Assembly: GCA_003952965.2 (NCBI GenBank)
Contig: CM025850.1
Span: 22,432,686-22,496,685 of the forward strand
Reading direction: 5' to 3'
DNA from: Morella rubra
Lineage: Eukaryota > Streptophyta > Magnoliopsida > Fagales > Myricaceae
DNA: 64,000 nt
Both the position numbers and the translations under genes were made by a program. The notes beneath the pieces were generated by a model. It made no database searches, was not told the origin of the DNA, and saw only the letters and a list, made by a program, of their open reading frames with translations. Shown here piece after piece: positions 46,944-58,653 of this stretch (position 1 is the stretch's first letter; each line of letters starts with the position of its first letter).

Positions 46944-48059
46944 CTTATCAATTGCTTAAATTGGTCCATCAAAGTATCACAATACATAACAACATTATTA
47001 TGAGATGAGCATAGATATTTAGCAACATGACTTAAAAAAAAAATGATTGTCATCGTTTACTTTCTTCCAATTTTAAAATTCTTTTATAGTAAATGCACTG
47101 ACTTAGCATCCCTTTGAATTTTTTACTAAAAAGATAACTTAGTAGAGAATATGCAGCATGTTACTGTCTTGGTTTGATTATAGTTCATCACAGGAGGTCA
47201 GCTTACTTATTATCTTACTATCTTGGGTCGATTAATCAAGACCATGCTTTGTGTTTAGACCTTAAATTTCTTGGAGACTGTGTTTAAAGAAATCCATATT
47301 GACTCATATTATTCCTTCATTTGTCAATCAAAAAGACCCCGTATGAAGAGGCTTTCAGATTCCGGCTTCTAGTAACAAATCAAAACCAATCGGTAGATTT
47401 GGGCAGACAAAGGAGATGAGGTCTTGGACAATACCATCTCTACTATAACAATGAGGAAGATTTAAATTTTACTTCAAATTTGCGAGTTTGTGTCTCTATT
47501 TTGAAGATTTTCAGATGGAATGTGGTGTGACTGTCCAATGTGATAACGAAGATGCAGAAATATGTTCTTGCTATCTCTTCAGTAGTTCTCGTGTTTGAGG
47601 AGTTAATGAACTTTATAAGGCGCTGGGGTCTATCCAAGCAGACCATTCAGGTCAAGCGTGACCCGGCCTTGAGATGGCCCTAGAAAATGAGAACAGTGTG
47701 CATGTCCTCCGCGAGTATAACTTATCTTGTGAATGATCTCTTTTGCAAGATGGCTCAATCTGTGAAATATTATGAATTTTAATTTACCTCACCTAATGCA
47801 ACAGATGTTGCGCTTTATCTTATGCTGTGATCTAGGTATGCACTCGGGTTACGCGTCTGGGGTGCTTAACTTGTTCTTAACCTCGCCGAAAATTCAAGAC
47901 AAAAGTCCCTGTTCGGTCTCCACAAAGTCGCCATCATCGAAAGCTCCAATAAAATGCCATTGTGAAGCATCGTCAGACGAGGCCTCATTCTCCTTTTTTT
48001 GTCATCGGAGGGGCCTTCGTGCCCCCTTTTCAGGATTGGACGAGATCTAGTGCAAAGTT
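46944..48059. other. No gene recognised
   Basis: AT-rich with short frames and no recognised domain. It may include the rest of either hAT relic. Confidence 0.4.
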
Positions 48060-48520
48060 TAGGAATTTCATTGATTGCTTGTATAATTATTATTCTAAAT
48101 TTGGTGGAGGTTACTGTAGAAGTAGGGTTGAATCAAGTGGTAAGGAGTCATCTGTGAGTTGTACAATTTCAATTGATAATAGTTATTTTATGAGTATATT
48201 TCATAAGTATCGAGCATCACGAGGTAGTAGTGTAAAGTATAAATTGGAGGTGAATCGCTACTTGACGAAGGAAGTTGAGTCAAGAGGAGGTACTTTTGAT
48301 ATCCTCAATATGTGGAGAGTGAATTTAATAAAATATCCAATCCTTGGCCAAATAGCACGAGACATACTAGCCATTCGTATCTCAATCGTTGCTTCTAAGT
48401 CCGCTTTTAGTATCGAAGGTCGCATCTTAGATCTTTTTAGAGTTTTTAGCTTTGAAAACAATCGAGACCAATAGGCGTATCCAAATTGGTTACGGTCTTC
48501 ACTTACTCCTCATTACTCCC
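48060..48520 (+). pseudogene. hAT transposase C-terminal fragment
   Basis: The plus-strand frame contains NRYLTKEVESRGGTFDILNM, WRVNLIKYPILGQIARDILA and SIVASKSAFSIEGRILD. This is the C-terminal dimerisation domain of plant hAT transposases (the normal form has ASESAFSTGGR at this place). A remnant of the following NWLRS block is out of frame near 48,490. Upstream transposase domains are absent. Confidence 0.85.
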
Positions 48521-48593
48521 AACATGTAGTGGATGATATGCAAAGTTATTTCATTTATGATGAATGCCATTATGTTTCATTTTTACTATTCTA

Positions 48594-49022
48594 CTTTTAA
48601 AATTTTTGTTGTTGCAGAGGTGAATTTGAAGCATGGGTACATTAGATGGTGGGGTGCATGAGACATTATGTGTCAGTACGTGTTGTTTTCTCTGTGAATA
48701 CTAAAACATATTGTGTAGTTCTCTCTATAAAGTTGCATGATTATTTATAAGTATCTCACTTTGTTTTCTTTTGCATGTAGGCTATGAGTGATGGATGAGG
48801 AGATGTTACTTATATATTTACTAAAATGTTACTTATTTTAGTAAGTTGTATTGAATCCATGTAATGTTAAGTTTATATTTTTCTTTTTATGATATTACAA
48901 AACGTACTCGTAGTTTTAGTTGTATTGAGTCCATGTGTTAGTAAGCTTACCTTAGTTTGAATATTTAGTTGTATTGACTCCATGTATAAGCAAGGACATT
49001 GCAGATCTTCTATGTTGTTACT
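48594..49022 (+). repeat. hAT 3' tail, copy R1
   Basis: About 430 bp, starting ACTTTTAAAATTTTTGTTG and ending TATGTTGTTACT at the left LTR. It is homologous along its whole length to 56,272-56,703. It follows the hAT C-terminal fragment, so it is probably that transposon's 3' untranslated tail. Confidence 0.85.
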
Positions 49023-49399
49023 TGATGGGTGTGAAATCTTCGGCTAACCTGGCAGACTCACCCAAATGCACCCAAATAAGGCCTAGCGAGGAAAAGCCCC
49101 AAAAGGGGTGTTCGTGGGAGAGGTTAGAGAGATCTCCTCATCCACAAAGCGACACTCTTATAAAAAGCTCTCCTATACGCATTCTATAAACACGCGAAAA
49201 TTACACCTTTGAAATCTATTAGCAAATCTCTACTCTATATATACACTTGAAAAATTCTTGACTTAAGCATTGCATGCAGACCCCACGGGAAGCTCTGTTT
49301 TCTCTATCTCTCTGTCTCTCGTCTTGCAAGTTTCCCTATCTATGGTTTGAAGGCAATCCATTGCTCATCTATTGGGCTATATTTTTCTTGGCATCATCA
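49023..49399 (+). repeat. Left (5') LTR, family 4
   Basis: 377 bp, TGATGGGTGTGAAATC to TTGGCATCATCA. It contains TATA-like motifs (TATATATAC near 49,238 and TATAAAAAG near 49,158). Confidence 0.9.
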
Positions 49400-49400
49400 A

Positions 49401-49421
49401 TTGGCGCCGTCTATGGGAATC
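49401..49421 (+). other. tRNA primer binding site
   Basis: TTGGCGCCGTCTATGGGAAT lies one base after the LTR CA, nearly identical to the PBS of the Tat element in this window. Confidence 0.8.
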
Positions 49422-50088
49422 GACTTTGCATTCCTTGCGAGCTCTTCCAGGCAAAAGAGCAAATGTGTCTTCCAACACGAAGAACACTCTTGAAGCCGTT
49501 CCTTTAGATTGTCTTTGAGGTTTCCATTGTCGCTATTCTGTTGCTCTCATTATTCTCTCGTATATCGGTAAGACCGTTAGATGCCTTGAATCTCTGGGGC
49601 GGATGCTACAAATAAAATCCGATTTGTTAGCTGAAATCTTCGATTTTGTCTGCCTAATTCTGATACCTTTTTCTCACCAATTGTTGATCGTGTTTCTGTT
49701 GACTTTCCTATACAATTTGTATTGACTCTCTATTGTCTGCATTTGAAATGTTTTTTTTTGAATTTTTGGTATTGGGATTAGGGTTTGTTAGGCTTTCACG
49801 GTATTAGAAAAAATAAAAGAAATTTACTGTTGAGTTTTAGGAGTTGGGATTTGTCCTCTTCAATTGTTGGCTTGTGGAGAGTCGGGGGGTTTCTTTGCGG
49901 GTTTGGTCAGGACCTGTGTTGATAAGCTCTCTTTATCTCCTGATTTAGTGCTTACGAATACCTCAATGAAAATCTTTCCGTCTGTCATTTTCTTTCTTTG
50001 TTCGTCTAGTAACTGCATAGCCTTGGTTGTAGAAAGTTCAATAACTAGCGAGCGAACATTGTAATTTTCTGAAGAAATAAGAGTGAGC
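49422..50088. other. Element leader, no gene recognised
   Basis: Sequence between the PBS and the nested MITE. Open frames are short with no gag-like motif. Confidence 0.5.
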
Positions 50089-51102
50089 AGAGGTGGAACG
50101 AGCCAGGGGCGGTGGGGGACAGCCGCCTCTCATCCCCTGAAAATCTGTTAAATTTTTTTTTTTATATGGCTTAAGCCCAGGCCCACCTCCTAACGACCCA
50201 GGCCCAGGTACAGTTAAACGCCCTGAGGCGCTTAAGACGTTGCATATCTTGTGAATTTAGCAGCGTTTGTTTTTAAATGTGGCCCAAAGTTTGGATTTTA
50301 AGTGGCATTTTTCAAAAACCGGTATAGGAATTCTAGGCTTTAGCAGCGTTCGACAAGAAACGCCGGTAAAAATGCTAGGAAAATGTACTTTTAGCTGGGT
50401 TTGATATGAAATACACTACTAGCAATATTTGTTGAAAAAAAAAAAATTTATACTTCTAGGTGTTTTTTTTTTAAACTATACTTCTAAGTCTAGACATAAA
50501 AATGAAGTACTTAATTATAATATGCTCAAGCATGTACACATAAATAAATAGTCTCATAAGCTACAATAAGATCATGTATAATAAGAAGATTTGTCAATAA
50601 TGACTAAATGTATAGATAGAATCTGTGAAATGCAGGCATACATCCTAGCTACATGCAAACATGGACCGTAGCATATATTAAAAATTATATATACTAGTAG
50701 ATATAATTTATATACAAAAGTATAAAAGAACGTTATCATAATTGCATATCAATATTTGACTAAAATATAAAGTCTGTTAATTGTGATGAAATCAATTTTA
50801 ATTTTAGATTAAATAGAAATTGTGAAGTTGTTAATTGTGATTTAATTTTTGATGAATAATAGATTAGGATTATGATTTATTGTGAATTTGTAATTTACTG
50901 TGGTTTATTCATAATTATTGTGATTATGATTATGTGAAGTTGTTAATTGTGATTTAATTTTTGATGAATAATTGATTAGGATTATGATTTATTGTGATTA
51001 TGATATTGTGAATTTGTGATTTACATTATGTAGTAAAAATTTTTTTTTGTCATTTTTTCTTAGAAATTTGCCCCTCTTCAATTGCATTCCTAGTTCTGCC
51101 AT
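50089..51102. mobile_element. hAT-like (ZMYM1 type) MITE
   Basis: The left end is CAGAGGTGGAACGAGCC. The right end, inward, is CAATGGCAGAACTAGG (CAGTGGCAGAACTAGG in the duplicated copy). AGTGAGCA-like sequence on the left and TGTGAGCA on the right may be a decayed TSD. The interior is AT-rich and includes a direct repeat of about 65 bp with a 112-bp offset (about 50,824 and 50,936). No coding capacity. Confidence 0.5.
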
Positions 51103-51178
51103 TGATGTGAGCATCAGTGCAAGTTTGAAATTGCATTCCTAGTTCTGCCACTGATGTGAGCATCAGTGCAAGTTTGAA
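51081..51178. repeat. 49-bp tandem duplication at MITE end
   Basis: The block starting ATTGCATTCCTAGTTCTGCC occurs at 51,081 and 51,130 with one or two differences, so the MITE end and its flank are duplicated. Confidence 0.9.
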
Positions 51179-51583
51179 ATGCTTGTTCTGATGCCACAGA
51201 TAGGCACGTCTACTAACTCATAATGTCTTGCAACATTCTCTCTTGTTCTGATGCCAGGGGCTGCCGACCGACCCAAGACTGTACCTACTTTCCTCTTTGG
51301 ACTGCAGTGCCTCTGCCTTGTGTATCTCAAGCCAGGCCATCTTAGATCGCCTGCTCCTTTTGAAGCCTGCATGCCTCAAGTGGTACCTCCAAGTTCAACA
51401 GACATAGTACGCCATGGACCCCTTTACTAGGGAGAGCACCTGCTCCAATCAGGGCACTTTCGACCTCTTCTTATTCGCCGTTGGCTGTTCAACCTCTGTT
51501 CATACCCGGGCTTGTGCGAGGTGAAGAGCCTCTTTTCCCACTACCAGGATCCTGAATTCGGGGGGCTCACAACCTAGGACCTG
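51179..51583. other. No gene recognised
   Basis: GC-richer than its surroundings, with mixed short frames on both strands. It may be captured or retroelement sequence, but no family was recognised. Confidence 0.4.
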
Positions 51584-52975
51584 ATGAATTCCCAGGTGTA
51601 TACTTGTCCTCATGAATCAGAGCTTGCACAATTTATTCCATTTTCAACTCTAAAGTTTAAATTCTATAGGCACAAGGAAGTCCCAACTAAATTATATGCA
51701 GATTTAGCTAGCGAATTGCCGAGTTTAAAAGAAATGCATGAACTCTCACTAAAAAAGTTCGATCAGAAAGCATCTGGAGCAGATTCTACAAGCAAAAAGA
51801 TAACAAAGATTTTTTCAGCTTTGATATTCTGTTTGGATGAACTTGGTGTTTGGCTAGCTCTTAAGGCTGCACAGTCCTTTTCATGCTCTGAATCAGGCTT
51901 GTGGAATGAATTTGACTCAGTTTCTTGAGGAAAACTAGATGTTCTTGATGAGGCAATTGTTAAAGATTTCAGTTCGGATGGCTCCATGCATTTGCAACGT
52001 CCATCCCATCAGTCCATATTGGTCTATTGGTGACAATGTTGAAGATAATATGCAGTCAGGGGTCCTAGCTGCAAAAGTTATCTATCTTATTGAATCTCTT
52101 ATTTAATACATGGATTTAAAAGATATTAGATGTATAGTCTTTGTGGAAAGGATTATTACAACCATTTTATTACATTCTCTCTTGAATGAGTTGCTTTCGA
52201 AATACAGCAGCTGGAAGTCTAAATACATTGCAGAGAATAACTCGGGTTGCAATCCCAGACGAGGAAGAAACAAAAGAAATTGTGAAGAATTTCGTAAAGG
52301 CATGGCGAACATCATTGTTGCAACTTCAAGTCTTAAAGAGGGTTTAGATGTTCAAAGCTCCAACGTGGTTATTAGATTTGACCGTGTCGAAACATGATTT
52401 TTCAGACCTCTCTTCCATTGTCTATAGTTTCATACTGTCCTGAGGCCGGGCAGGAAGGCAACATTCAGATTACATCTTAATGGTGAAGAGTGAAGATTTT
52501 GTTACAAATCTCGACTAGAGAATCCTGCTAGTGGAGATATTATGAGAAAGGCATCCTTGCGCCATGCTTCACTTCCTTACTCTCCTCTTCAAAGTGAGTT
52601 GAATGATGAGGAATTTTATTGTGTTGAAAGCACTAGAGCTATTGTGACTCGTACTTCTAGTGTTTGTTTAATATACTTCTATTGCTCACAGTTCACTTCG
52701 GATTGCTATTTTAAACTAGCTTCGTGGTGGGATAAGAACACTTGTACTCTACATCTACCCAAGAGCTGCCCTTTACAAAATGTGGTCGTACAAAGAAATA
52801 TCAATGATAAAGATTCTGAAGCAGATTGTTTGCCTTGAGGCATGCAAACAACTTCATGAGATTGGTGCTTTGACGAATAATCTTGTTACGGATATTGTTG
52901 TGGAAGAAGCTGATTCTCAAGAAAGTGTGAATGAACCTTGTACTGACTGCCCAGTTCCTTCCCACCTGAACTAGA
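51584..52975 (+). pseudogene. DCL3: DICER-LIKE 3 fragment, intron-free, frameshifted
   Basis: About 460 codons of a plant Dicer-like protein, best matching DCL3 as I know it, on the plus strand. In order: VYTCPHESELAQFIPFSTLK and IFSALIFCLDELGVWLALKA (51,590-51,880); WSIGDNVEDNMQSGVLAAKV and DLKDIRCIVFVERIITTILL (about 52,010-52,180); the helicase C motifs NIIVATSSLKEGLDVQSSNV (about 52,310-52,370) and a GRAGRQHSDYI remnant of the motif VI region (about 52,440); MRKASLRHASLPYSPLQSEL; and the Dicer dimerisation (DUF283-type) region LHLPKSCPL, VCLEACKQLHEIGALTNNLV, ending near 52,970. Blocks follow each other without intron-sized gaps, so it is probably cDNA-derived. At least four frameshifts or stops break it. 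The N-terminal helicase, PAZ and RNase III domains are absent, so it could not dice RNA. Confidence 0.82.
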
Positions 52976-53639
52976 CCATTACTTACAACAAGTACTAAGA
53001 GGAACGACATGGCATCAAGCTGCGTTTTGTTCAAGGACAATGGTTAATGGAAGGCGCATATTTTCAGCGAAAAATTACCTTAAAAAATGTAGAAATCAGA
53101 AAGAGAAAGAATCAAGCAATTCGTCAGTTGAATTACCTCCATAACTATGTTCGATAGTTATCTCACCCATATCAATTGCCATATTTTGTACGTTCTCACT
53201 TGTTCCTTCCATCATGCGTCAGGTTGAGTCTTTGTTTGTAGCTGGCAACTTAAAAAAGATGCATTTGGAGCATTTGCATGCAAAAGGATGTTATTCCAAT
53301 CTCCAAGGTTGGAACAGTCGACCTGTCCTCTTTTCTCCACTAAACCCAGGTAGAGCCTCGACTGGGCATTTCAGCCCGGCTCCCTTAAGAAATTCCTCAT
53401 TCTTCAGATCCTAGGAAAAGAAAAAGTCCAAAGGAAACGTTTAGGATGTGCCGATCACAAGGGCCAGGTGGGCCTCATATCAGAGCCATTCTCCAAGCCT
53501 CTTAAATTGAACCCTAAAGAATGGGGTTTAATAGCCCGGACCGTGAAGATCTCAAGCGTTGTCTTATAATTAGGACACAGCTATAAAGCTGAGGTTACGG
53601 CCTATGGGAAGATCGACAAAGCAACAAGATACTAAGCAA
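52976..53639. other. No gene recognised
   Basis: Directly follows the DCL3 fragment. Reading continues briefly with no recognised domain. PAZ-type sequence was not found. Confidence 0.4.
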
Positions 53640-55913
53640 AACACACGAAGGACCTTTTATTAATACCGAGGTATTACAAAAGAGGACCCACTTTCTATAA
53701 TGTACATACTAAAAAGAAAACTGCAGCGGAAAACTAAGAAAACATAAAACCGAAGATCTCTAATCTTCATCATCAGTGTTATCCAAGTCTGAGATGTTGA
53801 TGTAATTATCTGAGTGCGGAGTGATCCATCTATGTCCTCGTCCCTCTATCAGGACATCTAGGTCACGTGTGACATACACATGGAAAGTCAGCTCCAGAGT
53901 GATAAAGCCATGTTGAATGGCTTTGGTGAACTCACCTAAATAAACCTCAGACATCTACTAAAGAAATATTTAACAAACAACGGTGAGTCCAAATGACTCA
54001 GTAAAGCCAGCGGTTAGTACAACAGAATAGTAGATAGAATAAAAGATATTGAAGAAACCCGTTCAACAATAAAATCTCAACAGAATAAGAAAGTAAATGA
54101 AAAGACTCAGTTTTCTAAAAAATGATCTTTTCCTTTTTCCATTTTCAATTTCGATCACCACTACTCTCACTCCCAGAGTGAATCACTTGGCCAGAGTGAC
54201 GGGTTACAAGTAACCTTCCGTATCTTTGCAGCAGTACTCCCAGAGTACAATACGGCCTCAAACTCCCAGAGTGAGTTATCCTAACAAAGGATCTTTCCGC
54301 GTACGACGGAGAGGCCAGAATGTCACAACAAGTGAACACATCCTCTTGTGCACAGTACTGTCACGTCTTCACAGTATTACGTTAAGTATGCATGTCTCAT
54401 GTCAACGCCCATACATATCATTCATGATATGCAACACCTTAACCATACTTGAACATCACAATATTCCTTTCCAACGTACAAGTTAAGTGTGCATGTCTCA
54501 TATCAACGCCCATACATCTCATTTATGATATGCAACACCTTAACTCGTTTCCATCATCACAACATTATAAAACATTTCTCAAAGGAAAATGTTGTGAAGG
54601 CAAAAACAACACTTTGATTTCTCGGTTAAAAACGGCTTAATCACCACGTAGAAAATACTAATTTTGACATAAAAGTATTGAAATCAAAAGGAAAGAAATA
54701 TGTTCAAGCTTTGAAAAACAACTTTTGAAAGAAATTTTGAAAAGAAACGGATCAAAGTTGAAAAACAACTTGAAAACGAATCGAACTTTGAAAATGATAC
54801 TTTTTTGAAAGGACGAGCTTGTTCTTCGTCAAGAACACGAAGAACATCAAGAACAATATGAAGAATAGAAAAATGCTAATCAACATCAAGAGATGCTAGA
54901 ATAATAAAGACAAGAGATTCACAATAATCATCTTGAAAACTTGAATCGAAATCAAAGATAACCAACTAAACTTTACCTCTAAGCGTGCTTGATCTTTGCT
55001 AACTTTTCCTCCTCTTTCTCCACTTCACTTCACTCTTTCTCTCAAGATTTAACTCACAAAAATTCAGATTGAATGGTGTACTCTTCAAAGGTCGAAATCC
55101 ACCCCTATTTATAGGAAAACACAGCCGGTTGCATTCCGACACGTGTCCGGCCTAGCTAGGCTAGCTTTGGTGAGTCACTAGGCTACATTTCTCTCCTCTT
55201 GACACCTAGCAACCTACAGCAGCTGCATGGCAAGGCTATGGCGAAATTTTCATTATAGCTTGGGTGAGTCGCTGCCTAGGTCCACCGGTGGTCGACACCT
55301 CGAGCTACCTAGGTCCTAGCCTTTTTGGTCGTGCTTTTTGCATCGATTTGTCGTGCTATCTAGCCCTCATAGGTGTCACTCTCTAAGGCAGCCGAAATTT
55401 CCTTTCTTAATGGCTAAGTTTTGCTAATCGTTTCCCTAATCTTTCGATAATTGCAAATCAACCTAATTGCTTCGACTTACTTGCTAAAAATAAAAGTCTC
55501 CAAATTTGAACCATAAACTCCTCCCAACATATTAAAAGAATAAAAATCAAAAAGTCACTTTGCTCTGAACTCAACAAATTTGAGCGAACAACTCAGGAAA
55601 GAACCTAGTCGAACTCCAAATCTCACTTAATCATGTCCTAATCAAGGTTTCAAGATAAAAACGACTTACTAGCTTAAAAATTTAAATTGATCCAATGCGT
55701 ACTCCTTAATCTCTTGAACAATAACTCAGTTGCATGTGAACTCCAATTCTCACTAAATCATGTCATAACCAAGGTTTCGAACTTAGTATCTCAAGTACTA
55801 AATACTCTCTCTTAGTCACTAAATATCCCTAACCTCACTACCAATCACAAACAAGAGAGCATAAACAATATGCATGTGATGTTTGAAAGCTTGGGGTATG
55901 ACATGGGGGCTAC
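53640..55913 (-). mobile_element. Probable LTR-type repeat, minus orientation, unclassified
   Basis: A minus-strand TATA box (CCTATAAATAGGGG, about 55,107-55,120) lies downstream of two diverged copies of a block of about 80 bp (about 55,590-55,680 and 55,715-55,795). A further direct repeat with a period of about 100 bp lies at about 54,383-54,545. Repeated CTCCCAGAGTG motifs occur at about 54,170-54,270. No coding region or clear TG...CA limits were found. It could be a Ty3/gypsy LTR nested in the DCL3-bearing element. Confidence 0.35.
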
Positions 55914-56271
55914 TAATGGGTATGAAATCTTCGACCCAAAGCGCCTAATAAGGCCTAGCAGGGAAGAGCCCCAAAAGAGGGGATAGTGGGAGAGGTCAGT
56001 GAGATCTCCTCGTCTGCAAAATGACACTCCTATAAAAAGTTCTCTGGTACACATTCTATAAACACACAAAATTACTCCTTTGAAATCTATTAGCAAATAT
56101 CTTCTTTATATATACACTTGAAAAACTCTGACTTAAGCATTGGAGGCTGACCTCAAGGGGAAGCTCCGTTCTCTCTCTCTCTCTCTCTCTCCCATCTTGC
56201 AGGTTTCCCTAACTACGGTTTGAAGGGAGTCCATTGCTCATCTATTGGGCCAGATTTTCTTGGCATCATTA
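55914..56271 (+). repeat. Right (3') LTR, family 4
   Basis: 358 bp, from TAATGGGTATGAAATC (TG mutated to TA) to TTGGCATCATTA. It is alignable to the left LTR throughout, with numerous substitutions, and includes a (CT)n tract at about 56,169-56,192. Confidence 0.88.
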
Positions 56272-56703
56272 ACTTTTATAATTTTTTTTTTGTTACGAAG
56301 GTGAATGTGAAGCATGGGTACATTGAGTTCTTGAAGATGGTGTGGTGCATGAAACATTATCTTTTAGTACGTGTTGTTTTCTCTTTGAAATACTAAAATG
56401 TACTGTGTTGATTTGTCTCTGAAGTTGCATGATTATTACTAAGTATCTCACTTTGTTTTCTTTTGTGCATGTAGGGTATGAGTGATGGAGTGAGGAGATG
56501 TTACTTATATATTTACTAAAATGTTACTTATTTTAGTAAGTTGTATTGAATCCATGTAATATGTAAGTTTATATTTTCCTTTTTATAATATTGCAAAATG
56601 TACTTGTAGTTTTAGTTGTATTGTAAGGTTAGCTTAGTTTGCATTTTTAGTTGTGTTGACTCCATGTGTAAGCAGGGACGTTGCGGATCTTCTATGTTAC
56701 TGC
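56272..56703 (+). repeat. hAT 3' tail, copy R2
   Basis: It begins ACTTTTATAATTTTTTTTTT directly after the right LTR and ends TATGTTACTGC. It is homologous to R1 (48,594-49,022), but no transposase fragment precedes it. Confidence 0.85.
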
Positions 56704-56716
56704 TGAATTTTTGTTT

Positions 56717-58644
56717 GGCTTAATTTCTCTATTGGTCCATGTGGTATTTTGAAATCTCAAATTGGTCTCTAAGGTATTGTTCGTCCTGAAGTAGTCCCTG
56801 TAGAATATTAATGTGCCAATACAACAGCTCTTTTTTGTTGATTGACGTCTGCATTTGGACAACAAACTCTTACATGGCTAGTGGGATCACTTCTTAAATA
56901 ATACCAAACTTTCACGTATTTATTCTTAGTATTTAAAAATTAATTAGTACCAGCATTGCATGACATATTTGATTTAAGTGGAATCTCTGATATGACATGG
57001 CAACATACATGGGGTGACACTCATGAATATTTTACTATTGAAAATGGACACATGAGAGTGTGGTATTGTTTAGGATGTCTCTCCATTAGTCACGTAAGAG
57101 TTTGCTTTTCAAATGTAGGCGCTAGTCGACAAAAATGGCTATATTGACACATAATACTTTACAGAGACTACTTTAGGACAAAAAATACCATAGAGACTTG
57201 AGAGAGCAAAAACAACCCGAGAGGGGGCGGGGTGAATTGGGTTTTATAAAAGGTTTTATCCTTTTTCTTATAAAACCGAATATGCAGAGATCCCTTTTCC
57301 TTTTTCTAAAGAGCAAGAGAGTAGATCTATAAAATCAAAGACTATAATGAAGAATAAAAGGAATAGTTAAAGAAGCACAATAAATAGATATCAACAATAA
57401 ATAGAGATAAGGGTAGAGCCGTGACTTTTAGGTGGTTCGGCCAACACTTGCCTACGTCCACCCCCAAGGCTATTGACTTCCTTGGGCTTTCTTCACTATC
57501 TTCAAATAGGAAGTACACCTTAGCTTCTAGGGTGCTAAGGAACCTTTACAAAGTATTTTTGGAGCTTACACTTTAACTCACTCTCACAAATCCTCACAAC
57601 CTAGAGGATTTCTTCTACCCAACAAGTAGGACAAGTGTTTTCCCAAACACTCACGTGTTTTTCAAGAATGGGTACAAAGGGAATCTTAGTAAAGGCTCTT
57701 TAAGCTGAATAAACAAGTATGAAGTACTGAGGTGTGCAAAGAGACAAGATTCACAAAGAAAGCAACAGTATTTGTAGGTGGGAGTACGAGCTTTCTTGGT
57801 TGGTGGAGCTTCTTTCTTCTTCAAAGCTTTTTCTCTCTCTAGAAATTAGGGCAAGAGTTAATAGCGCACACTTCCTCTTCTTTCTCTCTCCATCTTCTTC
57901 TATTTAAAGCTCCCAGGGCACCAAGAGTCTTCTTGTAAAGTTTGAATGCCGTTGGAGGTCATTTAAGTCCTAATGAGTTGGCATCGCTCCATCGGGATTT
58001 CTGCAAAATCGTGCAATGTGTCGACACATTGATGGTATGTGCTGACACATTAAAATTTGGCCTGAAAACAACCTCTCGGGTGTTAGTTCAATGTGTCGAC
58101 ACTATGCTCAATGTGTCGACACTTCCAACACATAGTCAAAAAAAATATTTCGAATGACCTGAAAAACAAACTCTCGGGTAGTAGTTCAATGTGTCGACAC
58201 TATGGTCAAATGTGTCGACACTTCCAACACTTAGAAAAAATTTAGAATGATTCTGAAAAATAACTCTCGGGTAGTAGTTCAATGTGTCGATACTATGGTT
58301 AAATATGTCGACACTTCCAACACTTAGACAAAAAAATGTTCTTTAACAGCAACTACTTCAATTCAATAAATCTCAAAAATACTTACAATATAAAAGATGA
58401 TCAATTAGCAAGTGTAATGATGATCAAGAATGCTTGGAGAGATTTTAGAATAAGGAAACCTTGATACTCTAAAAACAAAATTTTCTTGAAAAGGAATTTC
58501 AATGTAAAAACTAAAAGTCTTGAACGAGTTTGAAAACTTTGTTATTATCAAAATCAAAATGGATTGTTTGTAAGAACAACCATGGGCTAACAAGACTAAT
58601 TTGAGATTTCAAAATAATACAGGGACCACTGGAATAATGAAGCC
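56717..58644. mobile_element. MULE-type MITE split by a solo LTR
   Basis: Inverted terminal repeats of about 100 bp start GGCTTAATTTCTCTATTGGT on the left; the right end, inward, is GGCTTCATTATTCCAGTGGT. The 9-bp TSD is perfect: tttttgttt (56708-56716 and 58645-58653). Without the nested LTR it is about 530 bp. No coding capacity. Confidence 0.93.
57199..58592 (-). mobile_element. Solo LTR, family 2, in MULE MITE
   Basis: TGAGAGAGC...GGCTAACA, 1,394 bp, with a perfect 5-bp TSD agact (57194-57198 and 58593-58597). It is homologous to the LTR at 11,813-13,439. It has the terminal hairpin (about 57,212-57,244), a minus-strand TATA-like TTTAAATAGA (near 57,900) and TGTCGACA palindromes at about 58,015-58,315. 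Confidence 0.95.
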
Positions 58645-58653
58645 TTTTTGTTT

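Larger units (their letters stand above)
49023..56271 (+). mobile_element. Non-autonomous LTR element carrying a DCL3 fragment
   Basis: Two LTRs in direct orientation (49,023-49,399 and 55,914-56,271), a PBS TTGGCGCCGTCTATGGG one base after the left LTR, and a PPT-like GACATGGGGGCTAC just before the right LTR. No gag, protease, RT or integrase was recognised inside. The interior holds a hAT-type MITE, a DCL3 pseudogene in sense orientation and an unrelated minus-oriented repeat. Flanks do not give a TSD (ttact against acttt), and the flanks are two copies of one repeat. The PBS matches that of the Tat element, suggesting a Tat-derived non-autonomous family. Confidence 0.72.

Noticed and set aside
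48258..48461. Minus-strand frame at the hAT fragment
   Set aside because: It mirrors the plus-strand hAT dimerisation domain.
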